This document shows positions 11,725-22,660 of a stretch of 64,000 bases of DNA, piece by piece. The stretch is from Marchantia polymorpha subsp. ruderalis (Eukaryota > Streptophyta > Marchantiopsida > Marchantiales > Marchantiaceae): contig AP031354.1 in the NCBI GenBank assembly GCA_037833965.1, positions 14,176,001-14,240,000 on the forward strand. Reading direction: 5' to 3'. A model generated the notes under the pieces. The model did no database searches. It was not told where the DNA came from and saw only the letters and a program-made list of their open reading frames with translations. Position 1 is the stretch's first letter. Every line of letters starts with the position of its first letter. Both the position numbers and the translations under genes were made by a program.

Positions 11725-13849
11725 CTGCAATGAGATGCGATCGCAGCGATCGGCAGTAGAAGAGCAGTTGGCGAGGTGGAAGTGAAACTGCTAGAAGTGG
11801 AGGAAAGAAATTGGCATTTAGCAAAGTAGACGAACGAAGCCACGAAGTACCTCTCACGCGGTGACAAAACACTCAATACAAAGATGCGTGGATAGTGCAA
11901 GCTCAAACGGGAGAAAAACTAAATTCCAAAGATCCTTAAAGGCCGATGCCTTGGACTCCTTCATTCCTAACTAACTCTGAGATGTTATCCGCTCTAGCGC
12001 AAGCTACGAACATGCATAACGTCTGCGGAGTCGGCAGTTGCCTTGCCATCCGACTTCCGATCTAAACCTAACCTACGCAAAACGGCAGCAAGCTCCAACT
12101 CCAAGGTCAACATTGCTTCACACGAACTTGTAAAAAACACATCTAACTTCCTAGCTAGCTTACGTTGCCCACTAACACTACATGCTATCATTGAAGTCGC
12201 ACGACGCTCCAAATCTAGTAACTGCAACCACTTCTGATTCTCGACTTGCCATAATACAAAACCTCGCAAACACCGGTTCACATTGTCAGTCAAGACGTCG
12301 TTCGTCTTCTCCGCTAACTGTCGGTTCTTCTCCTCCGCCTCTGACAATTTTGCCTCCATCTTACATAACTACTCCTCAGCCTGCGACCTTTGAGAACTCA
12401 ACTCATTGCACTAGGCTTTCAACTTCTCTATTAGTTTCTGGTCCGCAATCCTAGCAGCTTTGCACTCTGCCAGATCCTTCATCTTCGCCGCTAACTCGGC
12501 TGCATGCACCTATTCCTTCCTCTCTAAAGCTACCGTCAGTTCGTCTACTATTCGCAACTCCGCGTTGAAGGCTGTTAGAGACACTTCTAGTCTTTCTCGG
12601 AAATCGACTGTCGCACACCTAACGACCTCAATGTCCTCACGAAGACCCGCACAGGTCTTTTCTGAATATCTCCGCAACTCGACTTCCTCGGCCAATCTTT
12701 TCCGAAGTACCTCGTACTTTGATTCTGTCTCCTGTAACTGCCGTTCCTTCGTTGCTGCTGCGGAAGTCGCTGTCGTCTTTGCTTGTGTCCTATTACGCAC
12801 TAGCTCCACGTAAGATCCGTTGTTGGTGGTACCTGCATTCTTCTCACGCTTGTTGGCGAGATACCTAAGTAGTGGTATCACCTGCCCACACAACACGTAC
12901 GTGACATTGAGTACTTGTGACTTTATCTTCTCCGCCGAAGGATCCTTGTCCGTTTCCAATATGACCGTCCCAGTGGATGTTTGTGGTGACACCACCTTCT
13001 GTGGTGCAACCGTCTCTCATACTACGTCTTCTACTACCCTCTCAACGATCTTCTGCAGGGCCAAAGTATCTTCCTCGGTGTCCGATGACACTGCCAATAC
13101 TTCGGCTGGCATCTCCAAAGGAACCCTCATCCTTGTACCCGCCGAAGTAACTTGATCTCGTCCTATAGGTACTTCCTCCGTCATGATAGCCTTATATTTC
13201 TCCTTCCTCGTGGCCCGGCGTGTCACTAATGGCGTAGTGCTCACCACACAAGTCTGACGGTCCTTCTCCACTGGCACTTCCTTCTCTCTTACAACAGTCT
13301 CTACATTTAACTCTGCTCCAGCTTCTGGGTTGGATCGTCCTTGCGATGCAACAGCTCCGCTTTCCGTGCTGTTGTCCGCTTCGAGTATCAATCGCCTTGC
13401 TTTCATCTTTGTTCTAGCTCGAGCATTAGGCAATCTAAGCTTGATGGGAACTGTCATGCGTACAGATTCTTCAATTACAACGACCCCCTAAAGCTTCTTT
13501 CTTTTCCCTGGCCGTTCTTCTTGTCTATCCCTAGATCGTTCAGTTCTCTACGGAGGCGAATTACTCTGCTCGTTCTCTGGATCAGTATTGACCTTGTTGG
13601 CACTTACAACCTTCTCTCCTTCCTGCGTGTGAGTTCGCATTAGAAACTCCCTTCTCTCTGCAGTAGTTAGTAGCCCCATACTGCCATAAAAATCAATCAG
13701 GAACAGGGACAGGTAATTGGTTGATCCTCCTAAAAGTAGTCCAATGTTTTGTTGGGTGGCAGTCCAGAAGATGCGCGCCCAGTGAATTCGATCTCCTCGC
13801 AATATTTGTTGCACGAACCCAAACTGCCAAGTCATCATGTACGTGGTCC

Positions 13850-14707
13850 TGCAACCTCCGGGCTGACTCTCACTCAGGTCTACCTCTGATGGCTTTGTGG
13901 TAGCGCATCATGGTTCTAGAAGACTAGGATTCATACTCTCACTCATGTCCCAAACACCTTCTCTTACAAACTCTCATGTATCACTCCAACTCACACACAA
14001 CTCTCCTCACATCACCCTCTTCACATAAATGCAAACACACGTCGATACTCCAAGATACTCAAAAACTTCACTCCTTCATTACTGAAACAAGTCCTCACAC
14101 ATGACTCTCCAAACTTGCTTGAGAGGTGCTACTCTACCTCTCTATTTATACTACTTGAGAAGTTACCATAGTAACATGTGGTAATTTCTCCTAACTTACT
14201 TTTACCTAGGTAAGTTTGACTAACCTTCTCTACGTGGCAACATGCCATTGGCCTACCTAAACCTTCTAGAAGCTTCCGGAATCCAAGGTTGAGGTGGCGA
14301 CATGCCATTGGAAGCTTTTAAACTTCTACAAGCTTCCTAGCCACTAAGTCAACATTAGACTTAGTCTAGCCAATCATCTTTCATACATTTAGTCAAACCA
14401 ATCAAATCCAAGCTTCTAGTCAAATATCTAATCCCTTGGAATCTAGAACTTTTGTATAAGACAAAATAGAAGTGCTCACTCCTTGTAAAAGACAAAATAG
14501 AAGTGCTCACTCCATTCTTCTAGAACTCCGCTAATTACTCCGCCAACTATAGACATTGTAGCTAAACTTAGTCATGACTAGATAAACTTAGTTATAACTA
14601 ACTAGTTTAGTCATAACTAGCTAGTCTTAGCTATGCCTTGGCTAATCATCCTTATTCCCTTGACCACTTCTAAGACTTAGTACATATGTGCAACACCCGG
14701 TCTTACA
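13850..14707 (-). repeat. 3' LTR of young gypsy element
   Basis: It is 858 bp long, begins TGCAACCTCCG on the plus strand and ends CGGTCTTACA. It matches the other LTR at every base I compared except one. On the minus strand U3 carries two copies of a TGGCRACATGCCA-like motif (14234-14251 and 14294-14311 on the plus strand) upstream of a TATAAATA box at 14143-14150. It also has a 31-bp tandem duplication near 14461-14515 that is absent from the older LTR at 4069-4820. Confidence 0.95.
14143..14150 (-). promoter_or_regulatory. TATA box in gypsy LTR
   Basis: TATAAATA on the minus strand lies about 560 bp into the LTR, a normal place for the U3 promoter. The identical box in the 5' LTR is at 20640-20647 and would drive the full-length transcript. 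Confidence 0.6.
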
Positions 14708-14730
14708 TTTACCCCCGGACCAAGATTTCA

Positions 14731-17700
14731 CTACGCCCTCGGAGTGAAAGAATCTGATCTTCGATGGAATAACTTCAACTTGTCGTGGTTGACTCGATCG
14801 AAGTGACGTCCTCCTAACTCCTTGATGTCATAAGTGAAATTTCCCCACACCTTCTCAACTATGAAAGGTCCAAAATACTTAGGAAGAAACTTTTTCCTAG
14901 CTCTCTTGTATCTAATTGCATCAAAGAGCATCACCCAATCACCTTCCTTGAACGGCTTCAAGTTCTGGTTTCCACTTCGTTTGTCGTGATACTTCTTCTG
15001 CAACTGTTGAGCCCGCTCCACTCGTACCATGGCTAATGCTCGAGCTTCCTCCAACTCCATCAATTGTTGTTGGCGAGACTTGATGGCTTCTGCTCCATTT
15101 GATTTCTTCAACCTTTGCTGGATTGTTGTGAATGTTGTCAAGTCAAACTGTATGGGAAGTTTTGACTCAACTCCATACACCATCCGAAAAGGTGAGTATC
15201 CGGTAGATGTCTTCCATGTTGTGCGATACTCCCATAAGATAGCATGGAGCCTCTTGTCCCAATTGTGTTTACTCCCGTCCATGTCTTCCCCGCAAAATGT
15301 CCTCCACATACTGCACCATCATGAAACTCCTTCATGAGTTGTAGTGCCTCTCCTCTCCCAACCGCCCTTCGTAGAAGTCCGTCAGCTCCTTGATGAAAAA
15401 GTACCTTCTCCATGATCATATAAGGTTGACATCTCTTCACTAATGCATTTTTCTCCCTTTGATGCATTCCTTGAGGAAACTCTCCTCTAGAGATGAAATC
15501 CCAAATTTCCTTGTACTCCTCCGGTACTGTTGTCACCGTGTCCATGACTAGCAAGTCCTCATCCGGAAAGGTGTCATCTACTGACTGATCTCCTCCATCA
15601 TCATATGCTCTCGACATCAAATCCGCATTAGCATGCTTCTTTCCAGGTCTATCCTCAATGGTATAATCAAACTCTGCTAGTAGTAGCTTCCATCTAGCTA
15701 TCCTCCCTTCAGCATTAGGCTTGTTGAAAATGTATTTCAAAGCCTTATGATCAGTCACTATAGTGAATCTCCCACCCAACAAATAATGTCGAAACTTCTT
15801 AAGTGAGAAGATTACAGCTAAGGCCTCTCTCTCTGTCACTGAGTAATTCTTCTCCGCTTGAACCATTTGTCTACTAGCATAGGCAATTGGATGATCATGC
15901 TTTTCATCATCTAATTGACTCAAGGTGCATCCTACAGCAATATTTGATGCATCTGTGTAGAGAATGAAAGGTTTACCCCAATCCGGTTTCGCCAAAATTG
16001 GAGCCGTCACCAACGCCTTCTTGAGAACTTCGAACGCCTTCTTTGCAGCTTCATCCTTGAAAATGAGTTCGTACTCCACTCCCTTCTTCATGTAATTCGT
16101 CAAGGCATGAGCTTTGTTGGAGAAGGACAAGATGAACCGTCGATAGTACCCCACCATACCAAGGAATTGCCTCAACTTGGTTAAAGTCGCCGGAAAAGGT
16201 AACTCCATGATCCGTGTCACCTTCTCTGGGTCCACCGCTATACCATTCTTGGAGATGATATGCCCCAACAATAGGCCTTCCTCACATCCAAAAATGCATT
16301 TTTCTGGATTGAGTGAAGCCTTAGCTTCCTCCAGCCGTTGAAGTATTTTGATCAAATGATCAAAATGATCCGCTTTCCTCCCGTAAACACAAAAATCATC
16401 TATGAAATCCCTTACAAACTTTCCAATGAAAGGTTCAAACACTCTATTCATGAACCTTTGAAAAGTGGCAGGAGCATTACATAGACCAAACGGCATCACT
16501 CTAAAAGCGAAGGTTCCCCATGGAGTGGTAAAAGTTGTTTTGAGTTGGTCTTCTAAGGCAATTTGGATTTGGTTATAGCCACTATAACCATCTCCAAAAC
16601 TATACCACTCATGACCAGCAACCTCCTCTAGAATCTCATCTATGAAAGGCAAGGGATAGTAGTCTTTCTTTGTGACAGCATTCAACTTTTTGTAATCTAC
16701 GCACACTCGTAGCTTACCATTCTTCTTCTTCACTATCACAATTGGAGACACCCATTCAGAATTTTCTACCTCGTAGATGAAGCCAGCCTCCTTGAGCTTG
16801 TCGATCTCCTCCTTCACCACAAGAGCCGTAGGTGGATTTATTCGGCGTTGCTTTTGCCGAATAGGACGAGCTTTCTCCTCCAACTCGATGCGATGAGTCT
16901 CCAACGTCACATGCTTAAGATCCTTGTAACTAAAGGCAAAAACATGAATATATTTGCGAAATATATCCAGAAACTTTGCCTTTTCCTCCTTGGTAACCTT
17001 GGGACCAAACCTGAGAGTGGACAGTCGTCGACACACCTCCTCTTCGCTCATCTCCACTTTGTCAGGATCTTTCTTCACTCCAGACCTAGGCAACAACTCC
17101 ATGGCAGCAATGACTTGTACTTGAACATTATCATCAGAAGAGTACTCTGATGATGTTTCTTGATCAGAAGTTGAGATGTCTGTGTCAACTTCTGAAAAGC
17201 TACCACTCTCTTCACTCTCAGATTCCCAATACTCGTCAGTTGGTCTATCTGAGTCAGTGGTGGATTCCCCTCCTCTCGTCAAAGGAACCTTAACTCGATG
17301 GTTCTTTGGGCCTATCCTCAAATAGCCCTTGTGCCATCGGTCCGTAGTCCTTACCGCCCTCAACCAAGGACGTCCCAACAGCAAGTCGTAGCTAGCTTCC
17401 TTGAGAATTTGGAAGGAAAGCAAAGTTTGCACTCCCCTCACACTAACCACAACTTTGTCTACCACCCCCAGTGGTCTTACCTTCTGTTTGTTGGCCATAC
17501 CAACAATTATGCTAGAAGGTCTAGAAGGTTGCATACCCAACTTCTGCATCAACCTCTCAGACATGGCATTCACAGCCGATCCACCATCAACCAACACATC
17601 TGATACATCATGTCCATTGATCCTCACTTCGATCTTTGAAGCATGTGTACATACCTCCGAAGCAGCCGCATCCACCACCCCAACTCCCACATTGGTCATG

Positions 17701-18998
17701 TGAGCCTTCCCCTTAGATTTCCGCTTCTTGGTCCTTGTGGAGATAAGACCTCCTCTTAACTCCTTCCGAATGGCTGGATTCAAGGCAATCAGCTGACCAA
17801 CTGTTATATTGGCCTTCTGATTTCCTACATCCTCCACCACGTCATACTTAGCTTGAGAAGATGAAATGGAAAAGTCATCCATGCCCAACTTCTTCCTTGG
17901 TACTCTTGGTTGACTCACTCCACTTGACCGTGTACTTCGACTTGGCGTGTCCTCCATGAAAATCGACTCGTCCGCAAATCGGGCACGCTTCTTCTCATGA
18001 GCAAGGATATCCACTTTCGATTTTGAGCTCTCCCCTTTCTCAAAAGTGCATTGATGAGGAAATACATCAATGGATGCTACTCCCTTATCCTTGGCTTGTT
18101 GCGTGGCCGGTGCATTGTTGTTGTGCCGAACTCCATCATGTTGTCGAGGGTTAGGACAATTCCTCTGGAAATGAGGACCTCCACAAGAAAAGCAAGAAAC
18201 CGCAAAGTTTCCTGAAGGTGGATTTCCTCTTGGAGGATAATTTCCATACCCCCTAGAGCCTCCTCCTACGTTCTGATTCCTCTTCTCCCACAACTGTACT
18301 ACATTGATCTTGAGATCTGCTAGAGTCTCCGTGATAGATTTCAATTCATTTTGAAAATCCACACTAGGATTCGCTATCGTGGATGAAGTAGAAGGGTTTG
18401 AAACAATGGACCTTCCTACAACTGGTGGAGCTACTTCTCTAGCCACCAAGCTAGAATCATCATCTTCTAAGCTCTCCTCCATTCTAATAGCAATTCGAAT
18501 GGCTTCAGCCTTAGAAGAGGGCTTCTCGTATCTCACCTTACTTCGAATCTCAGGTCTCAAACCTCCAACGAAGTTCTTCATGAGCATCGCCCTTATCCCC
18601 ACCATTGTAGCATCCACTTCGTCTCCGCCCTTCCTCAACACCACGTGGAATCTAGATTCCAACTTCTCGGTTCTCTCCACATAGGTCCTCACCTTCTCGT
18701 TCTCTCCTTGTTTCAAGAAGGTGACCTCACACATCAACTTTTCATAACTTTCACTGGGAAGAAAGTTTTCGATCAGGTTCTCCGTTAATGTCTCCCACGT
18801 GTCGTCCTCCGAATGCTCCCTCTTGTACTCCTTGTACCACTTGAGAGCAGAATCCTCCAAGAAATCCGGCAAAAGCATAGCCCACTCGTCTTTCTTCCTC
18901 TCATTGTTTCCTATGCAAGCCCTCTTGAAGTCCCTAACAAAAGCTTCTACATCCTCATTCTCCCTCCCATAAAATACCGGAAGCTTCCCCATTTCCAA
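14731..18998 (-). pseudogene. gag-pol coding region of young gypsy element
   Basis: The largest open stretch encodes a Gag-Pol polyprotein read on the minus strand. Gag (capsid-like part, with MEMGKLPVFYGRENEDVEAF at the start) is followed by a CCHC-like knuckle, CFSCGGPHFQRNC, near 18156-18203. A retropepsin-like protease follows with DVLVDGGSAVNAM near 17580, the family's DSG-type site here reading DGG. Reverse transcriptase has CVDYKKLN near 16690 and the catalytic FIDD near 16395. RNase H has LYTDASN near 15955. The last part is integrase C-terminal sequence ending in a GPF.VEKV and HFDRVNHDKLKLF tail. Plain ATG initiation is at 18992, two codons into the open frame. Pol is not complete, so this copy is treated as broken in about one place. 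Confidence 0.9.
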
Positions 18999-19002
18999 CT
19001 AA

Positions 19003-19028
19003 TTTTTTTTTTTTTTTTTTTTTTTTTT
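19003..19028 (-). repeat. A-run just upstream of gag start
   Basis: On the minus strand a run of 26 A ends 10 bases before the gag ATG. A long pure homopolymer directly in a 5' leader is unusual and may affect scanning or slippage. It could also be a simple replication artefact. Confidence 0.8.
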
Positions 19029-19225
19029 CTTTTCTATTGGAAATTTATATGGGGCTTCCTAATACAATATAAACAACACTAACTCCATCCTTGAGTAATT
19101 CATCAAAGGAAACACAAAAGGAATTGGTTGTTCCAAGATAGCCAAAGCTCTCTCCTCTCCTAGGCATACGATGAGTCTTACCCTCATCATCATCTTCTCC
19201 ATCATTCGAATGATGATCTCCATCT

Positions 19226-19669
19226 TCAGTTGGAGCTTGAACCCGCTGAGGTCACTTTCTCTGTTTCAGCACTTAGCTTGCCGTCAAACCCTTCCACAAG
19301 TGATTCCAGAAGTGCCTTCACTCCGCTGCATTCGTGTCCCGCTGGTAGCCCAATCACTCCGCAATTGTCACAGAAGGTGGCGCTTTGGGATTCATGTGGC
19401 GATGATGGTCCCAAGTGAAGTTTCAAATCTCCCAAGTTCCTCTTGCTCCTCAATCTTCTATCTTTGTTCCGCAGGGAACAATTGACAACCTTATGGCCCT
19501 CCTCTCCACAATAAAAACAAGTTTCACGTTTGACTCTTGGAGATTGACTCACTACTCTTTCTTCAAACTCCACCTTGAATTCTCTTGTATTGGAGTCTAA
19601 AGACACTATAACATCCAAGCCTTGAGGTACTTTGGATAACCTAACCTTCCAACCTTCTTGTTCACTCAT
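19226..19669 (-). CDS. Small CCHC zinc-knuckle ORF upstream of gag
   Basis: An intact 147-codon frame starts with ATG at 19669 and lies between the 5' LTR and gag on the coding strand of the young gypsy element. It contains CFYCGEEGHKVVNC, a perfect C-x2-C-x4-H-x4-C nucleic-acid-binding knuckle, at about residues 51-64. A second Cys/His cluster, CDNCGVIGLPAGHEC, follows near residues 99-113. The N-terminal 45 residues (VRLSKVPQGLDVIVSLDSN) look like a compact beta-rich segment, and the sequence between the knuckles is basic. The combination recalls the zf-CCHC_4 proteins encoded by plant LINE ORF1, but I cannot assign the family. It is an accessory ORF not present in standard gypsy layouts. 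A role in RNA binding is inference. Confidence 0.7.
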   Translation of the reverse strand: MSEQEGWKVRLSKVPQGLDVIVSLDSNTREFKVEFEERVVSQSPRVKRETCFYCGEEGHKVVNCSLRNKDRRLRSKRNLGDLKLHLGPSSPHESQSATFCDNCGVIGLPAGHECSGVKALLESLVEGFDGKLSAETEKVTSAGSSSN

Positions 19670-20324
19670 TTTCCCATAAGGTAGAAACCACTCAAAAGAC
19701 CTCTCCCAGAAACGCTATCTACTTGACGAAAACTGTGAATAAAGAAATCAAAAACTTTTGCTTTGTTATCTTGCTTTTGTACCCCCTCAACTTCAAATCA
19801 ACATAACTTCGTCTCTAGACGTGATCTCTCAGTGAAATTTTGACTCAAACGTAGCTTATCTTCCAATACACACTCGTACGAAGTTTCAAAGCCTAAATTG
19901 AAATACAGAAAAAGTAATCAACTCTGTACAAACTTTCCAGAGAGCAGACTTTTGATACCCGTGAAAACCCACTCAACTTCTAACTCTCATATCTTTCTGT
20001 TAACACATGATCTGGACCTGAAACAAAAACGTAAATTTTCTCTATCTTTCACTCTAAAATCAATAAAAACTTTGAAGAATACCTTCAAAAATACTTTTCG
20101 GTGTCTAAGATCACTTTTCTCTCAAAAAGACATGTTTACGTGAACAAAACATACAAAATCACTTCTAGGCTATCATATGAGACTATGGGATAAACAAATG
20201 GAATTTCGCTCTCAAGCACACTCTCCGCTCTTTCATTCCCCAATGTTAACACCAAGTGATCCCTCATGGATACTTTCTCTCGAGCTAGAAATCGAATCCT
20301 AAACATTCCGCCTTCTAGATTGAG

Positions 20325-20342
20325 GTCCCGGCAACGGAACCA
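20325..20342 (-). other. Primer-binding site for tRNA-Glu
   Basis: The plus-strand sequence GTCCCGGCAACGGAACCA equals the 3' end of plant tRNA-Glu including CCA, as I remember it. The minus-strand transcript would therefore pair with that tRNA over 18 bases. It lies 4 bases inside the 5' LTR, as expected for a primer site. Most plant gypsy families use tRNA-Met, so this is a useful family mark. Confidence 0.85.
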
Positions 20343-20346
20343 AAAA

Positions 20347-21204
20347 TGCAACCTCCGGGCTGACTCTCACTCAGGTCTACCTCTGATGGCTTTGTGGTAG
20401 CGCATCATGGTTCTAGAAGACTAGGATTCATACTCTCACTCATGTCCCAAACACCTTCTCTTACAAACTCTCATGTATCACTCCAACTCACACACAACTC
20501 TCCTCACATCACCCTCTTCACATAAATGCAAACACACGTCGATACTCCAAGATACTCAAAAACTTCACTCCTTCATTACTGAAACAAGTCCTCACACATG
20601 ACTCTCCAAACTTGATTGAGAGGTGCTACTCTACCTCTCTATTTATACTACTTGAGAAGTTACCATAGTAACATGTGGTAATTTCTCCTAACTTACTTTT
20701 ACCTAGGTAAGTTTGACTAACCTTCTCTACGTGGCAACATGCCATTGGCCTACCTAAACCTTCTAGAAGCTTCCGGAATCCAAGGTTGAGGTGGCGACAT
20801 GCCATTGGAAGCTTTTAAACTTCTACAAGCTTCCTAGCCACTAAGTCAACATTAGACTTAGTCTAGCCAATCATCTTTCATACATTTAGTCAAACCAATC
20901 AAATCCAAGCTTCTAGTCAAATATCTAATCCCTTGGAATCTAGAACTTTTGTATAAGACAAAATAGAAGTGCTCACTCCTTGTAAAAGACAAAATAGAAG
21001 TGCTCACTCCATTCTTCTAGAACTCCGCTAATTACTCCGCCAACTATAGACATTGTAGCTAAACTTAGTCATGACTAGATAAACTTAGTTATAACTAACT
21101 AGTTTAGTCATAACTAGCTAGTCTTAGCTATGCCTTGGCTAATCATCCTTATTCCCTTGACCACTTCTAAGACTTAGTACATATGTGCAACACCCGGTCT
21201 TACA
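20347..21204 (-). repeat. 5' LTR of young gypsy element
   Basis: This 858-bp repeat is identical by eye to 13850-14707 except for one base near 20615. It ends at the GTCC target duplication (21205-21208), which matches 13846-13849 on the other side. Confidence 0.95.
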
Positions 21205-22120
21205 GTCCAAGCAAGTTGAAGGATCTGCATTAACGCCATTGCCACATTTCTCCTGAAATGATCGTGGTACCTAATGGTCCGATGTCCATTCTTGCCGGTG
21301 CGCGGGTTCTTAAGCAAAGCTGTGTAGGACTTCTCTTCCGCTCGCATTACCTTGGAACTCTAATTGTCAAAGGTAAGATCGTCATCATCTCATGCGCAAC
21401 TCTCCAAGACTTTCGTCCAATCTCAAATTCGTCCAATCTCAAATTTGGAATTCCCTCAATAGCCTGATGGCTTTGGTGCGCCATCTCTGTTCCACTTTTG
21501 CACCATCGATGCACATACCCAATTCTAGCCCCAAAGCAAGAAGTCTATCTTCGCAAGAATCAATTTACCACAATAAGCCCTCAAGCTTGACTCAGGAACT
21601 CTAAGTGCGGTCAATCAAATCGAACGCATCATAGCTTCTTCTCCTTGCTCGAGCTTCCGCACCACAGTCTCTTGTCGATTGTGATAATGTGATCATGAAA
21701 TGTGAAATCCAAGCTCGCGTTTTCTCGGGTGTATCCCGCCGTCACAACGATGTGCTCAACTAGTGCAAATTGAAGGTGCTGCCGTTCAAATTTCTTGTGC
21801 GACGCCATCTTTTACTTCACTGGGGATCGTTCGACGAAAGGGCTTTAGAGTTAACTCCGAGATTGTCATTTTTGAATACCGAATAACTGTGCCTGAATAC
21901 CGACCTAGGTATTCGGAGAAGATGAGTCTTCGTCCGTACTCCCGTCACTTGAGTCTTCCGGATCCGTTCCTTCAGACTTCCTATTACTCCTTAGCATCTA
22001 TAGTAAAATGTCTTATTCCCTTTTTATTCTAATTACTACTACCTCAAAAGTTAAAACTTACATGGATTTTCCTTCCTAACTACTCTACTTCTGTAAAAAC
22101 AAAAAAACTGCACTACCACA

Positions 22121-22660
22121 ATAAGATAAAATCTCATGATATTATATTCTTACAGTATAATTAGAAACATGAAAATAGAATAAATGAATATTCATCCTCA
22201 TTATTTATTCCTTTCACACTTTCATCGCTCTACTTTCTTTGTAAGCTTTCACCTTACAAGATTTTCCCATTCAAAGCAAAAGATTTGCTTGATCTTCAAT
22301 ATCTTGAAGACGTCTCCTATTTGACTCTGATGCATCAATAAGAGTTGGTTCCAGTTGAACTTGGGGAGCTTGAACTTAAGTCTCAATTTTTATCTCTCCA
22401 ACTCTCTCTCTACTTTTTTACTTTCCAATGCAAAGATTTTATCTTTCATGGCTTGCTGCTTGATATGTCTATCTACTTTTTGCTTTTTTCAACATATTCA
22501 TCTACGCCATGACTACGTTGAAAACCTCATCCATATCAATTAATGTCTTCATGTTTTTTCAAACTCACTCTAATACAAGGTAAGTATAATCACTATCTGA
22601 CCTCTCAACAAAAGAGTCACAAAAGGTATAGATAATTTTATCACAGCTTTGTAGTACTCA
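22121..22660 (-). mobile_element. AT-rich gap with possible copia gag remnant
   Basis: This AT-rich stretch lies between copies C and D. On the minus strand near 22640-22480 a frame reads SFVERSDSDYTYLVLE and then MKTLIDMDEVFNVVMA, which loosely resembles the second half of a copia Gag. Copy D would then have inserted into it. The match is weak. Nothing else is recognised in the gap. Confidence 0.35.

Larger units (their letters stand above)
5831..11865 (+). mobile_element. TG-CA coiled-coil element, copy A (host of copy B)
   Basis: The copy starts with TGTGGTAGGGCAG and resembles the starts of copies C and D, so A, C and D form one subfamily. It is read at 5831-8247 and again from 11725 to about 11865. 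The gap is filled by copy B. Coding parts include the N-terminal globular region (about 6330-7130), a basic and acidic linker (about 7200-7680) and coiled-coil segments (about 7720-8240, and about 11725-11850). The right end is lost where copy C abuts in the opposite orientation. It is badly broken, with more than ten breaks by eye. No LTR, reverse transcriptase or transposase is visible. Confidence 0.7.
13850..21204 (-). mobile_element. Young Ty3/gypsy LTR retrotransposon inside copy C
   Basis: Two 858-bp LTRs with TG...CA ends bound a 5.6-kb internal region. By eye they differ at one base, so the insertion is very recent. The flanks both read GTCC, a 4-bp target duplication. On the minus strand the order is 5' LTR, tRNA-Glu primer site, a small CCHC ORF, an A-run, a long gag-pol region, a polypurine tract ending GGGGGTAAA, and the 3' LTR. 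The order of RT and RNase H before integrase, and the protein similarity, place it in Ty3/gypsy. It looks nearly whole, with about one major break in pol. It is probably non-autonomous. Confidence 0.96.
11866..22120 (-). mobile_element. TG-CA coiled-coil element, copy C (split by gypsy)
   Basis: Copy C reads on the minus strand from 22120 (TGTGGTAGTGCAG) down to 21205, then resumes at 13849 and continues down to about 11866. The 7.4-kb young gypsy element lies between the two parts. The N-terminal coding region is at 21950-21205 and 13840-13550, the charged linker at about 13460-13020 and the coiled coil at about 13000-12350. The conserved C-terminal domain (NRCLRGFVLWQVENQKWLQL, then ELAAVLRRLGL) is at about 12300-11994. 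The 3' end of the element is lost at the junction with copy A. It has several breaks. Confidence 0.75.

Noticed and set aside
16848-18684. Plus-strand frames of about 100 codons inside the gypsy element
   Set aside because: They are shadows of the gag-pol region read on the opposite strand.
19226-19669. CCHC ORF as a host CNBP-like zinc-knuckle gene
   Set aside because: It lies wholly inside the young gypsy element between LTR and gag, on the element's coding strand.
20325-20342. Fragment of a tRNA-Glu gene
   Set aside because: Only the 3' terminal 18 bases with CCA are present, directly next to an LTR, which is a primer-binding site.
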